NCBI GenBank assembly: GCA_011049425.1 | Contig: DSBM01000141.1 | Location: 126,969-169,732 of the forward strand | DNA length: 42,764 nt | Source: Candidatus Aminicenantes bacterium | GTDB taxonomy: Bacteria > Acidobacteriota > Aminicenantia > UBA2199 | Direction of reading: 5' to 3' | Part shown: in pieces, positions 15,752 to 25,327 of the stretch | Position numbering within the stretch: the stretch's first letter is position 1 | How the letters are laid out: each line of letters starts with the position of its first letter | Program-made: the position numbers and the translations under genes | Notes under the pieces: model-generated | What the model was told of the DNA's origin: nothing | What the model saw: only the letters and a program-made list of their open reading frames with translations | Database searches by the model: none

Positions 15752-17464
15752 CTAGATTTTCGAGGTTTCCCGCAGGACTTCTTCAATGGTAGTGACTCCT
15801 TCCTTGATCTTTTCGATCCCGCTGCGCCGCAGCGTAAGCATTCCCTTTTCCTTGGCCTTTTGGCGCAGTTCCGAAGTGGATGCTCCCACCATTACCAGCT
15901 CCCGCAATTCTTCGTCGATCTCCATGACTTCGAACAGGCCCACCCTTCCCTTGTAACCGGTGTTGTTGCATTTTTCGCAACCCGTGGGTTCAAAGATATC
16001 CACTTTTTTGGCCTCTTCCGGAGCAAATCCGATATCGATCAGGGTCTGGACAGGGATTTTCGCGGGTTTGCGGCATTTTGAACACAGCCTGCGGACCAAT
16101 CGTTGCGCGGCCACCAGACGCACCGCGCTGGAAACCAGAAAGGGCTCGATCCCCATGTTGATCATGCGCGCGATAGTGGAGGGCGCGTCGTTGGTGTGAA
16201 GGGTGGACAGGACCAGGTGACCGGTCAAGGCCGCCTTGATGGCGATATCCGCGGTTTCAAAGTCCCGGATCTCACCCACGAGGATGATGTTCGGATCCTG
16301 GCGCATGAACGAACGCAGGGCAGCGGCAAATGTCAAACCGATCTGCTCCCTGATGTTTACCTGGTTGATACCGAAGATGTTGAACTCCACGGGGTTCTCC
16401 GCGGTAAGGATGTTCACGCCCTCATCGTTGAGCTTGGAAATGGCGGAATACAATGTGTTGGTCTTTCCCGATCCGGTGGGGCCGGTGACCAGGACAATGC
16501 CCCAGGGTTCCGATATATTGGAGTCAAAACGTTTCAACGACAGGGGTTCAAAACCCAGCTTCGTCATATCCAACATCAAGTTATCTTTGTCCAGGATGCG
16601 GATTACGATCTTTTCTCCATGAATGGTCGGAAGTGAACTGACCCGCATATCCACCACCTTGATCTGATCGTTGATTTTGAGCTTGGTTTTGATACGGCCG
16701 TCCTGGGGCAACCTGCGTTCGGCGATGTCGATTCCGGCAATCAGTTTGACGCGGGCCAGCACCTTGTTGCGTAGATTCATCGGCGGCGTCATGTATTCAT
16801 GCAGGACGCCATCAATGCGGAAACGCACGCGAAACTGTTTTTCGTACGGTTCAAAATGGATATCGGACACGCCTTTTGATATGGCGTCCTGGAAAATGAG
16901 ATTCACCAGCTTAATGGCCGGGGCATCTTCATCCATTTCCGCTTCAAGCAATTCCTCGTCCGCCTCATCCAGCAATTCAATGGAGGCGTCGTCGTTCATC
17001 TCGATCTCATCCAGGAATTTCTGGGCCTCGATCCCCTGGGAAGAGCCGTAATAACGATCAATGGCCTCCATAATGGAGTTCTCCGGGGCAATCACCGCCT
17101 GGATGCGCAGGTTGGTGGAAAAGCGGATCTCTTCCTGAACAAACAGGTTGGATGGATCCGCCATTGCCAGGGTAAGAATCGATCCAATGCGATGGACGGG
17201 AATCACAATGTGTTTGCGGGCAACATCGGGCTTGATCAAGTGAATGACTTTTTCTTCGATATCGAACTTTGATAGGTTGATGGATGGATAACCGAACTGC
17301 TTGCTCAATGCCTGGGCGATATCTTCTTCTGAAATATATCCCAAACGGATCAGCACACTCCCGAGTTTGCCCGCTTCTGTTTTCTGGACTTCAAGGGCGT
17401 GGTCCAACTGCTCTTGTGTAAGGCGATTGTCCTTGAGCAGATACTCCCCGATCTTCATGCTCAT
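15752..17464 (-). CDS. pilB: Type IV pilus assembly ATPase PilB
   Basis: 570 residues. The N-terminal MshEN domain (about 1-145) has the LGxxLI-type segment. A short acidic linker (155-180) precedes the ATPase domain with Walker A GPTGSGKT (328-335), Asp box ENPVE, Walker B NIILVGEIRD (392-401) and His box STLHTNDA (420-427). A zinc-binding four-cysteine motif is formed by C461, C464, C496 and C499. PilB powers pilus extension. It opens an operon of pilB, pilT, pilC, pilS, pilR and maf with gaps of about 10 bases. An ATG two codons downstream (17458) is an alternative start. The promoter's -10 lies nine bases from the first ATG. Confidence 0.95.
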   Translation of the reverse strand: MSMKIGEYLLKDNRLTQEQLDHALEVQKTEAGKLGSVLIRLGYISEEDIAQALSKQFGYPSINLSKFDIEEKVIHLIKPDVARKHIVIPVHRIGSILTLAMADPSNLFVQEEIRFSTNLRIQAVIAPENSIMEAIDRYYGSSQGIEAQKFLDEIEMNDDASIELLDEADEELLEAEMDEDAPAIKLVNLIFQDAISKGVSDIHFEPYEKQFRVRFRIDGVLHEYMTPPMNLRNKVLARVKLIAGIDIAERRLPQDGRIKTKLKINDQIKVVDMRVSSLPTIHGEKIVIRILDKDNLMLDMTKLGFEPLSLKRFDSNISEPWGIVLVTGPTGSGKTNTLYSAISKLNDEGVNILTAENPVEFNIFGINQVNIREQIGLTFAAALRSFMRQDPNIILVGEIRDFETADIAIKAALTGHLVLSTLHTNDAPSTIARMINMGIEPFLVSSAVRLVAAQRLVRRLCSKCRKPAKIPVQTLIDIGFAPEEAKKVDIFEPTGCEKCNNTGYKGRVGLFEVMEIDEELRELVMVGASTSELRQKAKEKGMLTLRRSGIEKIKEGVTTIEEVLRETSKI

Positions 17465-17473
17465 TTTGGCCTC

Positions 17474-17502
17474 ATTGTATTTGATGTCAAAGGGAAAGTC
17501 AA
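17474..17502 (-). promoter_or_regulatory. Promoter of the pilBTCSR-maf operon
   Basis: On the minus strand TTGACT (17497-17502) and TACAAT (17474-17479) with a 17-base spacer. A start of transcription near 17467 would give a leader of only a few bases before the ATG at 17464. Confidence 0.65.
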
Positions 17503-17532
17503 ATTTTCCTCTGTCTATGGACTTTCAGCCAA

Positions 17533-18702
17533 TTATTGCACCCAGACGGCCGCACCTACGGCCAAGCCCGCTACGGATCCGGAGGCGTTCAATGCCATGC
17601 CGACATCCAGCACCAGCCGGTTCATGCGGAACCCCAATCCAAACCCGTATTGAACGTTGGAGCGATTCCCGAGAAAGTATTTCTCTTGCAAGTCGTTCCA
17701 GATTCCCGCGCGAAGAAAAATGCGCTGCTGATAAAACGCCGTTTCCATTCCCAGAGAGATGGGCTGGACCTTGCGGCCGTCAAACCACATGTCCGTGGGT
17801 TTCAGATCCATGTTGAGGTAAATGGCCAGCCGTCTGGAGGGCCGGAACGCCAAACCGGCAATCACTTGCTGCGGCAACTTCAGGGTTGCGGATTCAAGCT
17901 TGACCTCTGGATTTCCCAGGTTTTTGACCATCAATATCCCCTGGAAAGTCTGCCCCATGTTCATCACGAGTGAAAGATCCGCCAGAATGCGGTTGAATTT
18001 GTCTTGCGCTTGTCCCCACGCATGCGCGGCCAGATCACGAATTCCTACATCTTGCCCAAAAGGCTCAGCCATCAAATGTGTATCGAACACCGATCCCCTG
18101 CCTGTGAGGTAATGCAGTCCCACTCCCAGGCGGATTTCTCGAGTAAGATCCAGGGCATAAGCCAGGGAAAATTGTCGATAATCGAGACCGAAAAAACGCA
18201 TGCGCAACGCATTCAACTCTTCGGAACCCCAGGCTTCAGCGGGAACATCAAAAATCGAAGACGCGGCAGGCTGCATGCGGCCGGCACGAATCCAGGCCAG
18301 TGAGAAACCGAAATTGCGGCTGACCAGCGCCGGCATTCGCGCAGTTGAGCCGCTGATTCCGTGCTCTAAAGACCACAGTTGCTTGAGACCCTGAACGGTT
18401 TCTCTCTTTTCAGCGGGGTCCATAGACAAAAATCCCGCCAAGTCCTTTGCCAGAACGCTTCCCAGACTATCTTCAAATCCAAGGTAATCACGATAGGACT
18501 GTTGAAACTGGTAAGCCGACAAAGCGGCTTGAACTTCGGCCAGGGCCGCCGGATTGAGATAGATCGCGGACACATCCCAACCGGATGCGAAAACGCTGTG
18601 CCCCAGGGAAAGAGAACGGGCACCATAGAAATCGGGAAACACACCGGGCAGGTATCGGCCAAAACCCAGAATCAGCACGGCTACCAACAGCGTCTTTTTC
18701 AT
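17533..18702 (-). CDS. Outer-membrane beta-barrel protein (PorV/TraF-like)
   Basis: 389 residues with a signal peptide (residues 1-20). The mature protein starts with a GARSLSLGHSVFASGWDVSAIYLNPAALAEVQ segment (about 28-58). The A-x-x-NPA-L pattern followed by alternating polar and hydrophobic strands is typical of PorV, UPF0164 and TraF-like outer-membrane barrels. The C-terminus ends in several short amphipathic strands, the last being AVGAAVWVQ. The function is not known. It lies between the thiC-yebC-ruv series and the pilus operon, with its own possible promoter. A role in secretion or surface attachment would be a guess. Confidence 0.72.
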   Translation of the reverse strand: MKKTLLVAVLILGFGRYLPGVFPDFYGARSLSLGHSVFASGWDVSAIYLNPAALAEVQAALSAYQFQQSYRDYLGFEDSLGSVLAKDLAGFLSMDPAEKRETVQGLKQLWSLEHGISGSTARMPALVSRNFGFSLAWIRAGRMQPAASSIFDVPAEAWGSEELNALRMRFFGLDYRQFSLAYALDLTREIRLGVGLHYLTGRGSVFDTHLMAEPFGQDVGIRDLAAHAWGQAQDKFNRILADLSLVMNMGQTFQGILMVKNLGNPEVKLESATLKLPQQVIAGLAFRPSRRLAIYLNMDLKPTDMWFDGRKVQPISLGMETAFYQQRIFLRAGIWNDLQEKYFLGNRSNVQYGFGLGFRMNRLVLDVGMALNASGSVAGLAVGAAVWVQ

Positions 18703-18710
18703 GATCCCCT

Positions 18711-18739
18711 ATCTTACTCCAACACCCGGATTTAGGCAA
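18711..18739 (-). promoter_or_regulatory. Possible promoter of the outer-membrane barrel gene
   Basis: On the minus strand TTGCCT (18734-18739) and TAAGAT (18711-18716) with a 17-base spacer. The -10 ends eight bases before the ATG at 18702, and the same bases hold AGGGGA, which could also serve as a ribosome-binding site from an upstream promoter. Confidence 0.35.
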
Positions 18740-18748
18740 TACGGCCGT

Positions 18749-19399
18749 TCATGAACGCTGTGAAAATTGGCGAATGCGTTCGCGAACGGATGTGTGAGTA
18801 CTTTTCCCGCGCAATAATCGCTCACGATCCGCATGGTTGAGCAGGGGGATCAGTGAGAGCAAAACCTTTACAGTTGCCTGGGGATCCCGGCTGATCACGG
18901 AAGCCACCGCCGGACGTTTAATCCATGGCAAACCATCAAGGGCCCGGTACAAACCATGACGATCGTTGCCGGCCTGCAACATGTCCAACACCACCTGCTC
19001 CGTACAACAGGGATTGGTCAATACCGCCCGCAACAGCCGCACATCCCGTAAAGAACGAAAATGGCGCAGCAAATCCGCGGGCGCGGCTTTCAAGCAGGAG
19101 ATCTTCTCTCCCAGCGGCAGGCGTTGAAACTTGTTTACAAATTCCAGCTCGCCACGCTTGCGAACCAGGGGATTGGTTCGTTTGTTACGAATGACCCGCA
19201 ACAGATCACCGGGAAACAACGTGGAAAGGATATTCAACGCGCGTTTCTGAGGAAAGCGCGGGTGTTGGATCAACGCGACCTGAATCCGTTGTCGATGAGC
19301 GAATTCTTCGCTCAGGCGACTGAGCTCATCCTCGGAAAGAAAACCGCTTGCCAGGCGCCGCAAAACGGAAAGTTCATCCTGTCTGACTTCTTCAGGCAT
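18749..19399 (-). CDS. Hypothetical alpha-helical, repeat-like protein
   Basis: 216 residues from the ATG at 19399; a TTG five codons earlier is possible. I do not recognise a named family. The chain is a run of short amphipathic helices with recurring LLxxLxxxP and N-P-spaced segments such as LIQHPRFPQKRALNILSTL, LRAVLTNPCCTEQVVLDML and VISRDPQATVKVLLSLI at intervals of about 50-60 residues, reminiscent of leucine-rich-variant or HEAT-like repeats. There is no signal peptide. The start overlaps the stop of the UbiA-type gene by eight bases, so it is probably co-translated with it. A scaffold or regulatory role is possible. Confidence 0.6.
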   Translation of the reverse strand: MPEEVRQDELSVLRRLASGFLSEDELSRLSEEFAHRQRIQVALIQHPRFPQKRALNILSTLFPGDLLRVIRNKRTNPLVRKRGELEFVNKFQRLPLGEKISCLKAAPADLLRHFRSLRDVRLLRAVLTNPCCTEQVVLDMLQAGNDRHGLYRALDGLPWIKRPAVASVISRDPQATVKVLLSLIPLLNHADRERLLRGKSTHTSVRERIRQFSQRS

Positions 19400-20297
19400 A
19401 CAGTATCCACACAAACACGGCCAGCCACAAGAGGGCGTTTATAAGGAAAGGCAGATCCGTAATCACCACTTCTTCGGGATTCTCTCCCCGGTTGTCTACA
19501 TATGCCAGGAACAGATAACGAAATACACCGAAAACCACGAAAGGAATGGTTACAATCAACCAATCGGTGTGAAACTTTCCTTTTACCCGCGGATCCAGCA
19601 CGTACATGAAATAGGAGATCAAGGTGGTGGCGGTTGACAGGGCGATCAACTGGTCCAGAAACGGCAGGTTGTACTTATCTAAAATGGCCCGCGACCGGGA
19701 ACCACCCTCCTCAGACATTTGAGAGCGCATCATCTCCTGTCGGCGTTTGACCAGGGCCAGAAAGATCGACAACAGGAATGTAATCAGCAGGATCCAGGGC
19801 GATAGCGGGATATCGTTCGCAAATCCCCCGGCCATCACGCGCAAGACGAATCCCGCTGAAATCAGCATCACATCCAGAATCACCACCGCCTTCAACCACA
19901 GTGAATAGGCTATGTTGATCGCCATATAGGTCAATGCCGTCCAGAAAAAAGCTTTGCTGAATACCCATGACACCAACAGGGAGCATAGCGCAATCGCCGC
20001 CGCCCAGAACAATGCCGTATTTACCCGCAGCAGACCGGAGGCCAGTGGTCGATGGCGCTTCACCGGGTGATGACGGTCTTCACCTCGGTCCACAATGTCG
20101 TTGATAAGATAGACCACGCCCGCCAATGCACAGAACAAGAGGAACGCGGCGGATGCCCTCAACAGATGGGACGGCTGAAAGATGTTCATGGAGAAGAGGA
20201 TGGGGGCGAAAACAAACAGGTTCTTGATCCATTGTCTGGGCCGCATGGACCGAATCACCAACCCGGCGGTTCCAATCAGGTGCTTTGGCGCGTCCAT
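19392..20297 (-). CDS. UbiA-family prenyltransferase (decaprenyl-phosphate phosphoribosyltransferase-like)
   Basis: 301 residues, about eight membrane segments. The start reads RSMRPRQWIKNLFVFAPILFS and the first aspartate motif is N66-D67-x2-D70-x3-D74, followed by HPVKRHRPLASG. This sequence style is that of the branch that transfers phosphoribose from PRPP to decaprenyl phosphate, rather than quinone-forming UbiA or MenA. The reaction is the first step toward decaprenyl-phospho-arabinose. The second aspartate region is weaker but present near 183-200. It lies 12 bases after ruvB. Whether this organism makes arabinose-containing glycans is not visible in the window. Confidence 0.75.
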   Translation of the reverse strand: MDAPKHLIGTAGLVIRSMRPRQWIKNLFVFAPILFSMNIFQPSHLLRASAAFLLFCALAGVVYLINDIVDRGEDRHHPVKRHRPLASGLLRVNTALFWAAAIALCSLLVSWVFSKAFFWTALTYMAINIAYSLWLKAVVILDVMLISAGFVLRVMAGGFANDIPLSPWILLITFLLSIFLALVKRRQEMMRSQMSEEGGSRSRAILDKYNLPFLDQLIALSTATTLISYFMYVLDPRVKGKFHTDWLIVTIPFVVFGVFRYLFLAYVDNRGENPEEVVITDLPFLINALLWLAVFVWILYA

Positions 20298-20309
20298 CCC
20301 CGTTCCCGC

Positions 20310-21323
20310 CTACTCTGTTTCGCGAAATAACGGACCTGGTTTTTCGCTGCTTTCGCGTTTGAAATGGATGTAGGCCTTTTCAGTAGCCACCCGTCCGCGG
20401 GGGGTGATCTTTAAAAATCCCTGGCGAATCAGGAAAGGCTCGTACACATCCTCAATGGTATCCTTTTCTTCCATTACAGCCGTGGCCAGGGTGGAAAGGC
20501 CCACGGGGCCACCGGAAAACTTGTCGATCACCACGTGGATGATGCGCCGATCAATCTCATCAAACCCTTCTTCATCAACGCCCAGCGCAAAAAATGCTTT
20601 CTCGGCGATCTGGTCGTCAATACCACCCCGCGCCTCTACCTGGGCAAAGTCCCGCACCCGCCGCAACAACTTGTTGGCCACGCGCGGAGTTCCCCGGGAG
20701 CGGCCGGCTATACTTTGCACCGCCGTTTCCGAGATTTCCACCCCAAGGATATTGGCGCTGCGCCGGATCACCCGCAGCATGTCCGCGTTTGAATAAAAGT
20801 CCAGGTGCATCAGAATTCCGAAGCGATCCCGCAAAGGCGAAGAAAGCAGTCCGGCACGGGTGGTCGCGCCCACCAGGGTAAAAGGGTTTAGATCAAGGGC
20901 CACATTGCGGGCGCCCACACCCTGGCCGATAATCACATCCACTTGGAAGTCTTCCATTGCGCGGTAGAGGATCTCTTCCATAGCGGTGCGCAGTCGGTGG
21001 ATTTCATCAATAAATAGTACGCCGTGGGGTTCAAGGTCGGTTAAAATTGCGGTTAAGTCGCCTTTCCGTTCCAATACCGGCCCCGAGGTTTTGCGCAGTT
21101 CCACGCACATCTCCCTGGCGATAATATGCGCAAGGGTTGTCTTTCCCAACCCCGGCGGACCGTGGAGAAGAACATGATCCAGGGGCTCATTGCGCTCACT
21201 CGCACCGCGGATATAGGTAATCAGATTGGCGAGTTTGCGCTTCTGACCGATGAATTCATCAACCTGCTGCGGGCGCAGGGTGCTGTCGAGAATGCCTTCC
21301 TCTGCACCGTTTTCGATTTTCAT
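20310..21323 (-). CDS. ruvB: Holliday junction branch-migration ATPase RuvB
   Basis: 337 residues with the full RuvB pattern: [12 protein letters not shown], Walker A GPPGLGKT (55-62), Walker B with [29 protein letters not shown] and the C-terminal winged-helix domain with GPVGLSTLA and [16 protein letters not shown]. RuvB hexamers pump DNA through RuvA-bound four-way junctions. The ATG overlaps the ruvA stop by four bases, and the UbiA-type gene follows 12 bases later. Confidence 0.97.
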   Translation of the reverse strand: MKIENGAEEGILDSTLRPQQVDEFIGQKRKLANLITYIRGASERNEPLDHVLLHGPPGLGKTTLAHIIAREMCVELRKTSGPVLERKGDLTAILTDLEPHGVLFIDEIHRLRTAMEEILYRAMEDFQVDVIIGQGVGARNVALDLNPFTLVGATTRAGLLSSPLRDRFGILMHLDFYSNADMLRVIRRSANILGVEISETAVQSIAGRSRGTPRVANKLLRRVRDFAQVEARGGIDDQIAEKAFFALGVDEEGFDEIDRRIIHVVIDKFSGGPVGLSTLATAVMEEKDTIEDVYEPFLIRQGFLKITPRGRVATEKAYIHFKRESSEKPGPLFRETE

Positions 21324-21913
21324 TGCCTGCTGATCCGTTTTAACGCCAGTTTAAAAAGCTCGTTGAACGGTTTTTCCGCTCCACCAGGGGATTTCAGAAC
21401 ATTGGATACGGCATCTCGCGCCGGTCGCAGAGAAAACCCGAGGTTGACAAGCCCGGAAACCAGGTCGTTTTCCACAGCCGGAATTCGGGTATCGCCACTA
21501 TCATCAACCACCCGCCCCAATCGCCCACTCATTTCCAGAACCACCCGCTGGGCTGTTTTTTTTCCGATTCCCGGAACGCTGCTCAGGCGGACAAAATCGC
21601 CGGCATCGATGATTCCCGCCAATTCATCGGCGGAGAAAGCCGATATCAGCGCCAGGGCGATTTTTCCGCCAATTCCGGATATGGTGATCAGCTCTTCGAA
21701 CCAGCTGCGCTGCTCCCGGGAAGAGAATCCATACAACTGGAAAGTATCATCCTTTAAACGCAGCGTGGTAAACAACTCCACTTCCCGGCCGGGAGCGAAA
21801 TCCGAAAAAATGGAAACAGGTACCATCACACGCATGAACAGGCCGGATGCTGTTTCCACTGAAACCACCCCGGGTTCGCAGGACCGGATGCGCCCCCGTA
21901 CTCCGGCAATCAT
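21320..21913 (-). CDS. ruvA: Holliday junction-binding protein RuvA
   Basis: 197 residues. The start MIAGVRGRI, the OB-fold region with [31 protein letters not shown] (a helix-hairpin-helix segment), the second hairpin [16 protein letters not shown] and the C-terminal domain that contacts RuvB are all present. RuvA tetramers hold the four-way junction and recruit RuvB. The gene overlaps ruvC and ruvB by four bases each, giving a tight ruvC-ruvA-ruvB order. Confidence 0.95.
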   Translation of the reverse strand: MIAGVRGRIRSCEPGVVSVETASGLFMRVMVPVSIFSDFAPGREVELFTTLRLKDDTFQLYGFSSREQRSWFEELITISGIGGKIALALISAFSADELAGIIDAGDFVRLSSVPGIGKKTAQRVVLEMSGRLGRVVDDSGDTRIPAVENDLVSGLVNLGFSLRPARDAVSNVLKSPGGAEKPFNELFKLALKRISRQ

Positions 21914-22425
21914 TTCCGCCTCCTCTTCTCAGTTGTTCTTGCGCTTTTCATCACGCCCCTGGGACGGCTCAACAGGTGGCAATAGGCCACGGCCATGGCA
22001 TCACTCTCATCCTCTTTAAAAGCACCGGATTCGAGACACAGCAACCGCCCCATCATGCGTTGCACCTGATCTTTACCCGCGTTACCGCTGCCGGTTACGG
22101 CCTGCTTGACCGTGCGGGGCGAATAGAGGGACAAAGGCACCTGATGGTGGATCATGGCTGCCATTACCACCCCTCTGACCTGTGCCAGCACATTTTGTGA
22201 ACGGGCGTTCGCACCCAGGAAACCTTCTTCAAGCGCGGCTTCGTCCGGACGGAAGCGCTCCAGAATTTCATTTAAATTGTGCCACATGGCCTGCATGCGT
22301 TCCAGAAAATCCATCTGTTTCAATGAGATGGTTTCACAATGCAACATCCGGATTGTCCCCTGTCGTTCCAGGAGCAACGCCACGCCGAAACGGCGCGAAC
22401 CGGGGTCAAATCCCGCAACGATCAT
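21910..22425 (-). CDS. ruvC: Holliday junction resolvase RuvC
   Basis: 171 residues. Catalytic acidic residues are visible: D7 in GFDPGS, E66/E67 in AALEEGFLG, and D139 and D142 in [14 protein letters not shown]. The [14 protein letters not shown] helix and [21 protein letters not shown] are also characteristic. RuvC dimers nick opposing strands at a four-way junction. The ATG overlaps the yebC stop by four bases and the stop overlaps ruvA by four. The last ten residues are rich in Arg and Lys. Confidence 0.95.
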   Translation of the reverse strand: MIVAGFDPGSRRFGVALLLERQGTIRMLHCETISLKQMDFLERMQAMWHNLNEILERFRPDEAALEEGFLGANARSQNVLAQVRGVVMAAMIHHQVPLSLYSPRTVKQAVTGSGNAGKDQVQRMMGRLLCLESGAFKEDESDAMAVAYCHLLSRPRGVMKSARTTEKRRRK

Positions 22426-23177
22426 GAACCGGACTGATAGGCTTCCATTTCACTGTCGTCGATGTCGAAATTGGACCAGACATTCTGGACGTCATCCAGA
22501 TCTTCCAGCTTTTCGGTCAGGCGCAGGATCTGTTGGGCGTTTTTGCCTTCAAGCTTTACCGTTGTGGTAGGCAACATGGAGATCCCGGCAGTGCTCACCG
22601 GTATTCCCGCCGCTGCGATGGCGGCACACACAACGTCGAATTCCTTGACAGTGGTCACGACTTCAAAGCCATCTTCATCTGTGCGGAAATCCTCCGCGCC
22701 CTTCTCCAACGCCACTTCCATTAACGCGTCCTCTTCAACCGCTTCCCGTGAAACCACGATTAAACCGCAACGACTAAACATCCAGGCCACGCAACCCGAT
22801 TCTCCGAATTTTCCTCCATATTTGTCAAAAGTATGGCGCACTTCCGCAACGGTACGGTTCTTATTGTCCGTCAGCGTTTCAACCAAAATGGCCGCGCCGC
22901 CGGGGCCATAACCTTCATACGTGATTTCCTCGTAGTTGACCCCTTCCAGTTCCCCGGTGCCCCGCATGATGGCCTTTTTGATGTTGTCGCTGGGCATGTT
23001 GACGGCACGGGCCCCATCTACGGCATGACGCAAGCGCGCATTGCTTTCGGGATCACCACCCCCCAGGCGGGCGGCCACGGTGATTTCCTTGATGTAACGC
23101 GTAAAGATCTTGCCCCGCTTGGCGTCGGTGGCGGCTTTTTTGTGTTTAATGGAATGCCATTTGGAATGACCCGACAT
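22422..23177 (-). CDS. yebC: YebC/PmpR family protein (TACO1-like)
   Basis: 251 residues starting [27 protein letters not shown] in short form ([14 protein letters not shown]), the invariant YebC N-terminus. It continues with [25 protein letters not shown] and [13 protein letters not shown]. Members have been described as DNA-binding transcription regulators and as translation factors that ease ribosome stalling. Placement just before ruvC is a very common arrangement. It follows the MBL gene by 12 bases. No abnormality is visible. Confidence 0.95.
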   Translation of the reverse strand: MSGHSKWHSIKHKKAATDAKRGKIFTRYIKEITVAARLGGGDPESNARLRHAVDGARAVNMPSDNIKKAIMRGTGELEGVNYEEITYEGYGPGGAAILVETLTDNKNRTVAEVRHTFDKYGGKFGESGCVAWMFSRCGLIVVSREAVEEDALMEVALEKGAEDFRTDEDGFEVVTTVKEFDVVCAAIAAAGIPVSTAGISMLPTTTVKLEGKNAQQILRLTEKLEDLDDVQNVWSNFDIDDSEMEAYQSGS

Positions 23178-23189
23178 GCTTTAACTCCT

Positions 23190-24035
23190 TTAGCTGATTT
23201 CGATACGTTGATTTTCCCGTGCCAGGAAGGATGCGGGGAACTGCTCGCGGCACCGTACCAGGGCTGCTTCCAAGGAATTGTCATCGTGCCCGGGATCGTA
23301 ATGGAACAGAAAGAGTTTTTCCACATCCATGCCGGCGGCATTGCGCGCGGCCATGGAAACGGTACTGTGTCCGAATCCCTCGCGTGGACGGGATGTATCG
23401 AAATATTCCTCATCCAGATACTGTGCGTCATGCACCAGTACGTCCGTACCGCGACACAACCGTGACATTTTTGCATCCATCCCCTCTGGGAATTCCACGT
23501 CGGTGGCATACACCAGGCTGCGTTCATCCGTGCTGACCCGGAATGCCCATACACCCTCACGGGGATGCGTGGATGACGATTCCGCCTGCACCCGGACGCC
23601 TTTGGCGCAAAACGCCGTTCCGGCTGATTCCAGGGAACGAAATTCCACTTTTGCCTGGATAGAATCCCATCCGATGGGAGAATAGGGAGATGAAAACAGT
23701 TGGTGAAGCGGATTTTTGCCGTCATTAAGCGAATAAGGGGGGGAATGGATTACCACGCGGATCCCGGGTTCGTACAGGGGCGGGAAAAAAGGCAGGCCCT
23801 GGATGTGGTCCATGTGATAATGGGAAATAAAAACATGGATGTCGCGGGGTTGCGCTTTTTGCTCCACCAGTTGCCGCCCCAGATTGATAATGCCGGTACC
23901 GGCATCTAATATGATGTTTGCCTCCGCAAAAGCGCAGAGTATGCAGGCGGTATTGCCGCCGTACTTGAGGAACTGCGGCCCGGCCACCGCATAACTTCCT
24001 CGCACTCCGAAAAAAGTGAAAGCGAACCCCGCCAT
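23190..24035 (-). CDS. MBL-fold metallo-hydrolase
   Basis: 281 residues. The N-terminus FFGVRGSYAVAGP...YGGNTACI followed by ILDAGTGI is typical of the phosphodiesterase-like branch of metallo-beta-lactamase-fold proteins. The metal-binding motif is H72-x-H74-x-D76-H77, with a later YATDVEF aspartate and an LFHYDPGHDD histidine. It lacks a signal peptide, so it is cytoplasmic. Related proteins include cyclic-nucleotide and PhnP-like phosphodiesterases; the substrate is not evident. The ATG overlaps the thiC stop by one base (TGATG), so it is likely expressed with thiC. Confidence 0.82.
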   Translation of the reverse strand: MAGFAFTFFGVRGSYAVAGPQFLKYGGNTACILCAFAEANIILDAGTGIINLGRQLVEQKAQPRDIHVFISHYHMDHIQGLPFFPPLYEPGIRVVIHSPPYSLNDGKNPLHQLFSSPYSPIGWDSIQAKVEFRSLESAGTAFCAKGVRVQAESSSTHPREGVWAFRVSTDERSLVYATDVEFPEGMDAKMSRLCRGTDVLVHDAQYLDEEYFDTSRPREGFGHSTVSMAARNAAGMDVEKLFLFHYDPGHDDNSLEAALVRCREQFPASFLARENQRIEIS

Positions 24036-25309
24036 CAGAGCTTACCTTCCAAAATTTTGTAAACGCAGTATTCACCACACATGGAACAGGCATTGGTGGC
24101 GGTTGCACGCAGCCCCCGCACCTCGCGGAAACGCTGCGGGTCCATGGCCAATTGTTCCTGGGTTTCCCAGTCCAGGTTGCGCCGCGCCATACCCATATTG
24201 CGGTCCCATTCAGCGGCATTGGAGACTTTCTTGGCGATATCTCCGGCATGCGCCGCGATCCTCGCCGCCATGATTCCCATGCGTACGTCATCTTCATCGG
24301 GAAGTCCCAGATGCTCGGAAGGGGTCACGTAACAAAGAAAATCGGCCCCGGCAGCGGCGGCTACGGCTCCGCCTATAGCGGAAGTGATGTGGTCATACCC
24401 GGGAGCCACATCGGTAACCAGGGGACCCAGAACGTAGAAGGGGGCATTTTCACAAAGGCTTTTTTGCAAACGGATATTGGTCTCGACCTGGTCCAGCGGC
24501 AAATGACCGGGGCCTTCCACCATGACCTGGACTCCGGCCGCGCGACAACGCCGCACAAGTTCTCCAAGGGTGATCAATTCCTCGATCTGCGCACGGTCAG
24601 TGCCATCCGCCAGGCAACCGGGTCGGAGTCCGTCTCCCAGTGAAAGGGTGACATCGTGTTCTTCGGCGATCTGGAGCAGGTCATCGAACCTTTCGAAAAA
24701 TGGATTCTCTTTCTGGTTGTGCATCATCCAACCGGTTACCAGCGATCCACCCCTGGACACTATGTTGGTTGTGCGTCCCTGGTTGCGCAGGTATTCCACC
24801 GCTCGCCCGGTTAAACCGGCGTGAACCGTCATGTAATCCACGCCGTCTTCCGCCTGGCGTCGAATAAAGGCAAACATTTCATCCGCTTTCAGGTCCACAA
24901 ACGGAACTTGCCTGCGATTGGCGTCCACCACCATCTCATACACCGGAACGTTGCCGAAAGGGATGGTACAATGAGCGAGCAAGGTGCGGCGGATGGCGGT
25001 GATATCTCCCCCGGTGGAAAGGTCCATAACCGTATCCGCCTGATAGCGGAGAGCGATCTCCAGCTTTCTCAATTCCGCTTCAACATGGGGAAAATCTTTG
25101 GATGTACCGATATTAGCGTTTACTTTTGTACGCAGTCCCTTACCGATGCCGATTGGATCCAGACGCTCATGCCGCCGGTTTGCCGGGATTACGATTCGTC
25201 CGGCCGCCACTTCGCGACGAATGAACTCAACATCCAGACCTTCGCGATCCGCGACCCGAATCATCTGAGGGGATATCTTTTCCCGCCGAGCCAGTCCCAT
25301 TTGCGTCAT
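24035..25309 (-). CDS. thiC: Phosphomethylpyrimidine synthase ThiC-type radical SAM enzyme
   Basis: 424 residues, of the short ThiC type lacking the N-terminal domain of the E. coli protein. ThiC segments include KVNANIGTS, DLSTGGDI, PVYE, MTVHAGLTGRAVEY, SRGGSLVTGWMM, LSLGDGLRPG, MVEGPGH, PFYVLGPLVTDVAPGYDHIT and LCYVTPSEHLGLP. The cluster cysteines are C408, C411 and C415 at the extreme C-terminus. The enzyme converts aminoimidazole ribotide to HMP phosphate for thiamine. The paralogous hydroxybenzimidazole synthase (BzaF) has similar length and is the main alternative. No TPP riboswitch is visible upstream. The MBL gene follows directly, and thiamine genes thiN and a YkoF-like gene lie at 41061-42650. 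Confidence 0.85.
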   Translation of the reverse strand: MTQMGLARREKISPQMIRVADREGLDVEFIRREVAAGRIVIPANRRHERLDPIGIGKGLRTKVNANIGTSKDFPHVEAELRKLEIALRYQADTVMDLSTGGDITAIRRTLLAHCTIPFGNVPVYEMVVDANRRQVPFVDLKADEMFAFIRRQAEDGVDYMTVHAGLTGRAVEYLRNQGRTTNIVSRGGSLVTGWMMHNQKENPFFERFDDLLQIAEEHDVTLSLGDGLRPGCLADGTDRAQIEELITLGELVRRCRAAGVQVMVEGPGHLPLDQVETNIRLQKSLCENAPFYVLGPLVTDVAPGYDHITSAIGGAVAAAAGADFLCYVTPSEHLGLPDEDDVRMGIMAARIAAHAGDIAKKVSNAAEWDRNMGMARRNLDWETQEQLAMDPQRFREVRGLRATATNACSMCGEYCVYKILEGKL

Positions 25310-25327
25310 GGTTATCTCTTTGCTGGC

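Noticed and set aside
23018-23725. Long minus-strand open frame across yebC and the MBL gene
   Set aside because: It is out of frame with two clear genes and its product is compositionally odd (rich in Pro, Trp, Arg and His).
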